Below are positions 6,758-8,154 of a DNA stretch of 8,154 bases, piece by piece. The stretch is taken from contig CAYSWR010000038.1 of NCBI GenBank assembly GCA_964434855.1, positions 1 through 8,154 of the forward strand, given 5' to 3'. The notes below the pieces were generated by a model. It ran no database searches and had not been told where the DNA came from. It saw nothing but the letters and a program-made list of their open reading frames with translations. The stretch's first letter is position 1, and each line of letters opens with the position of its first letter. The position numbers and the translations under genes are program-made. Source of the stretch: UBA8516 sp964434855. GTDB taxonomy: Archaea; Thermoproteota; Nitrososphaeria; Nitrososphaerales; Nitrosopumilaceae.

Positions 6758-7414
6758 TTACTCTTTTGTGAGAATTTGTACCTTACATGACTTTATCATA
6801 TCTTTGAATTCTTTTGCATCATTTTCACTGCCCACTATAGTCCCATAATGCATAGGAATAGCAATTTTTGGTTTTATTTTCTCAATTGCATTTGCGGCTT
6901 CTTTTGCTGTCATTACATATGTACCACTTACTGGAATAAGTAAAACATCCGGTTTAAGATCAGTCATTTCTGGAATAAGATCTGAATCACCAGTATGATA
7001 GATTGATATCCCTTGCATAGTAATAATGAAACCGACCTTCTTGTCTTCTTTTGGGTGAAATGGCTTTTTTGTATCTGGATTTATTTTATCTATGTTATAT
7101 GCTGGTATGGCTTTTACTTTGATATTGTTTATTGTCTTTTCCTCTCCAGGTGCAATTCCTATCTTCTCTTTTGATGATATGTTTGAAATTTGAGACATGC
7201 ATTCGTTTGCAGCAATAATTATTGTATTTCTAGATGAGATTTTTTTTAGATCCTCCAGACTCAAGTGATCAAAATGATTGTGTGAAATTAATACTAGATC
7301 GGCTTGTATAGTTTTAGATAGTTTGTATGGATCAATACAAATTGTTATTTCTTTTTCTAGTGTGAATGTATCATGACCGTACCATCTTATTTTGATTCCA
7401 TGGTATTCAAACAT
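6758..7414 (-). CDS. Metallo-beta-lactamase-fold hydrolase (UlaG/UPF0173-like)
   Basis: This is a predicted soluble metal-dependent hydrolase of 218 residues; the substrate is unknown. The metal-binding HxHxDH motif is SHNHFDH (His45, His47, Asp49 and His50, counted from the chosen ATG). Further ligands are in YHTGDSD (His140, Asp143) and PMHYG (His189). The small single-domain layout starting with a beta strand (IKIRWYGHDTF) resembles the UlaG and UPF0173 group rather than the RNA-processing beta-CASP nucleases, whose extra domain is absent. The ATG at 7414 is preferred over an in-frame TTG two codons upstream. An AT-rich TAAAATTTA on the minus strand (7441-7449) lies about 31 bases upstream and may be its TATA box, but it overlaps the region just after the PIN gene. 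The gene sits 35 bases after the PIN frame and 28 bases before the oligosaccharyltransferase, so read-through in one transcript is possible. Confidence 0.85.
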   Translation of the reverse strand: MFEYHGIKIRWYGHDTFTLEKEITICIDPYKLSKTIQADLVLISHNHFDHLSLEDLKKISSRNTIIIAANECMSQISNISSKEKIGIAPGEEKTINNIKVKAIPAYNIDKINPDTKKPFHPKEDKKVGFIITMQGISIYHTGDSDLIPEMTDLKPDVLLIPVSGTYVMTAKEAANAIEKIKPKIAIPMHYGTIVGSENDAKEFKDMIKSCKVQILTKE

Positions 7415-7449
7415 AACCAAGAATTAATTTCTGATCAAGTTAAATTTTA

Positions 7450-7823
7450 CTAAGGTTCTAGAACAATTCTATCGTTTGCTAGAGAAAGAACAGAACCGCC
7501 TGTTTTTTTTATTCTTTTTTTGAGTTCATAATCAATAGTTGCTATCATTCCCTTATGGATTTTTATGTGTGAAATCAATGCTTCGTCGACCGATTTTCCT
7601 GAGATTTTAATTTTTTTAAAATCTTTGATTAATTGTAAAGCATTAGATGCGGAAGTTTTTTTTTAACTGTTTTTCCATGTGAGATTCGTTCAAGTTCTTT
7701 TATAACCATATCGGGTACTGTAAACTCAATTGTTCCAATCTCTGTCTCAAGATTTGAGATGTTTTTGATATTTTTAGATGCAAGAAGCATCAAAAAACTT
7801 GTGTCGCAGACAACTTCAACCAA
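7450..7823 (-). pseudogene. Fcf1-like PIN-domain endonuclease, reading frame broken at an A9 run
   Basis: As read, the frame from TTG 7823 stops at TAA 7629-7631 after 64 codons. Re-reading one base in the run of nine A (7656-7664) opens a frame that continues without a stop to TAG 7450-7452, giving a PIN-domain RNase of about 124 residues. All four acidic active-site residues expected of PIN nucleases then appear: Asp7 (CDTSF), Glu43 (IKELERI), Asp80 (SVDEAL) and Asp98 (ATIDYELKKR), and the protein ends SLANDRIVLEP. The last two acids lie in the shifted part, so the 64-residue product should be inactive. The TTG start is supported by AGGTG (7830-7834) six bases upstream. It overlaps the end of aIF2 gamma by 8 bases, and a PIN gene beside aIF2 gamma is an arrangement known in other archaea. 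The intact downstream half favours a base-call error or slippage over an old pseudogene. Relatives act in rRNA processing or RNA decay; the target here is unknown. Confidence 0.85.
7656..7664 (-). other. A9 homopolymer at the PIN frameshift point
   Basis: On the coding (minus) strand nine consecutive A follow GTT and precede CTTCC. One additional A, or one backward slip of the ribosome or polymerase, joins the two halves of the PIN gene. The context encodes a stretch of lysines, so the exact join changes only the number of Lys codons. Confidence 0.7.
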
Positions 7824-8154
7824 CTACAACACCTGCACCAATCAATCTCCATCTTTCTGCAATCCTTCTGCTTAATGCAACCTTGCCCTTTTCAAAGAGA
7901 CAAACAGGTCTTTTGAACTGTACTTCGATCTTTTCTCCCCTAACACTTGTAACTTTGGAAAGAATTGGCGCTGTTCCTATGCTTAACCTTAATGATTCAC
8001 CAACTTGGACAGATGAAACTTTGATCTCGTCTGCTGAGCCAACTGCAGTGTCAAATAGATTTACTTCGAGTTTCGCGCTTGTAGAATTTTCTGGTAGAGT
8101 ACCTGGTTTTCCTATTACAGAGCCAATCAATGAATCACTTCTTGTCATTGAAGG
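7816..8154 (-). CDS. eif2g: Translation initiation factor 2 subunit gamma (aIF2 gamma), C-terminal part
   Basis: Only the last 112 codons of this gene are in the window; its 5' part, with the GTPase domain, lies beyond the right edge. The frame is open from base 8154, with codons Pro-Ser before Met at 8148, so that Met is internal and not the start. The segment SLIGSVIGKPGTLP matches the end of beta-barrel domain II of aIF2 gamma. Domain III follows, with VGESLRLSIGTA, VQFKRPVCL and the closing SRRIAERWRLIGAG, which is characteristic of eIF2/aIF2 gamma and distinguishes it from elongation factor 1A and SelB. Aim: the gamma subunit binds GTP and initiator tRNA and joins the alpha and beta subunits. 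Its TGA stop (7816-7818) lies inside the start region of the PIN gene, with an 8-base overlap, so the two are probably co-expressed. Confidence 0.93.
   Translation of the reverse strand, partial: PSMTRSDSLIGSVIGKPGTLPENSTSAKLEVNLFDTAVGSADEIKVSSVQVGESLRLSIGTAPILSKVTSVRGEKIEVQFKRPVCLFEKGKVALSRRIAERWRLIGAGVVVG

Noticed and set aside
7629..7823. A genuine 64-residue small protein, such as an antitoxin
   Set aside because: It is the N-terminal half of a PIN domain. The missing half follows directly in the next frame with the remaining active-site acids, so a split gene explains it better.

Overview
The window reads as a low-GC archaeal chromosome, most probably an ammonia-oxidising thaumarchaeon (Nitrososphaerota, Nitrosopumilus-like). 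The evidence is archaeal translation factors (aIF2 alpha and the end of aIF2 gamma), Nop10, a geranylgeranyl-reductase-family flavoprotein, an AglB/STT3 oligosaccharyltransferase and cobalamin genes. TATA-like boxes lie about 27-28 nt before several ATG codons, as in largely leaderless transcripts. The species cannot be named from this sequence alone. I see no rRNA, tRNA, IS element, CRISPR array or phage gene.

Left block (1-3020), cobalamin and a flavoprotein. On the minus strand a geranylgeranyl-reductase-family protein (1097-2320) runs into cobyrinate a,c-diamide synthase (1-1100, cut by the window edge) with a 4-base ATGA overlap. Diverging from them on the plus strand is the corrinoid adenosyltransferase CobO (2487-3020). 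The roughly 165-base space between the two start codons holds a TATA box for each direction and a perfect 9-bp inverted repeat. CbiA and CobO act on either side of the cobalt-reduction step, so the flavoprotein between them is an interesting candidate for that step, although its family usually acts on isoprenoid lipids.

Middle block (3060-4017), translation and RNA modification. aIF2 alpha and Nop10 are 1 base apart on the plus strand, a pairing common in archaea. They converge on the next gene across an AT-rich 45-base gap.

Right block (4063-8154), all on the minus strand. In transcription order it holds the C-terminal end of aIF2 gamma (cut by the window edge), a Fcf1-like PIN nuclease gene broken by a frameshift at an A9 run, a metallo-beta-lactamase-fold hydrolase, and an 888-residue STT3/AglB oligosaccharyltransferase. 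The last carries a complete cyclophilin-type prolyl isomerase at its C-terminus. This fusion is the most striking item in the window: its layout would place a protein-folding enzyme on the outer face of the membrane, joined to the enzyme that N-glycosylates secreted and S-layer proteins. The PIN frameshift, a possible slippage site, is the second item worth checking.
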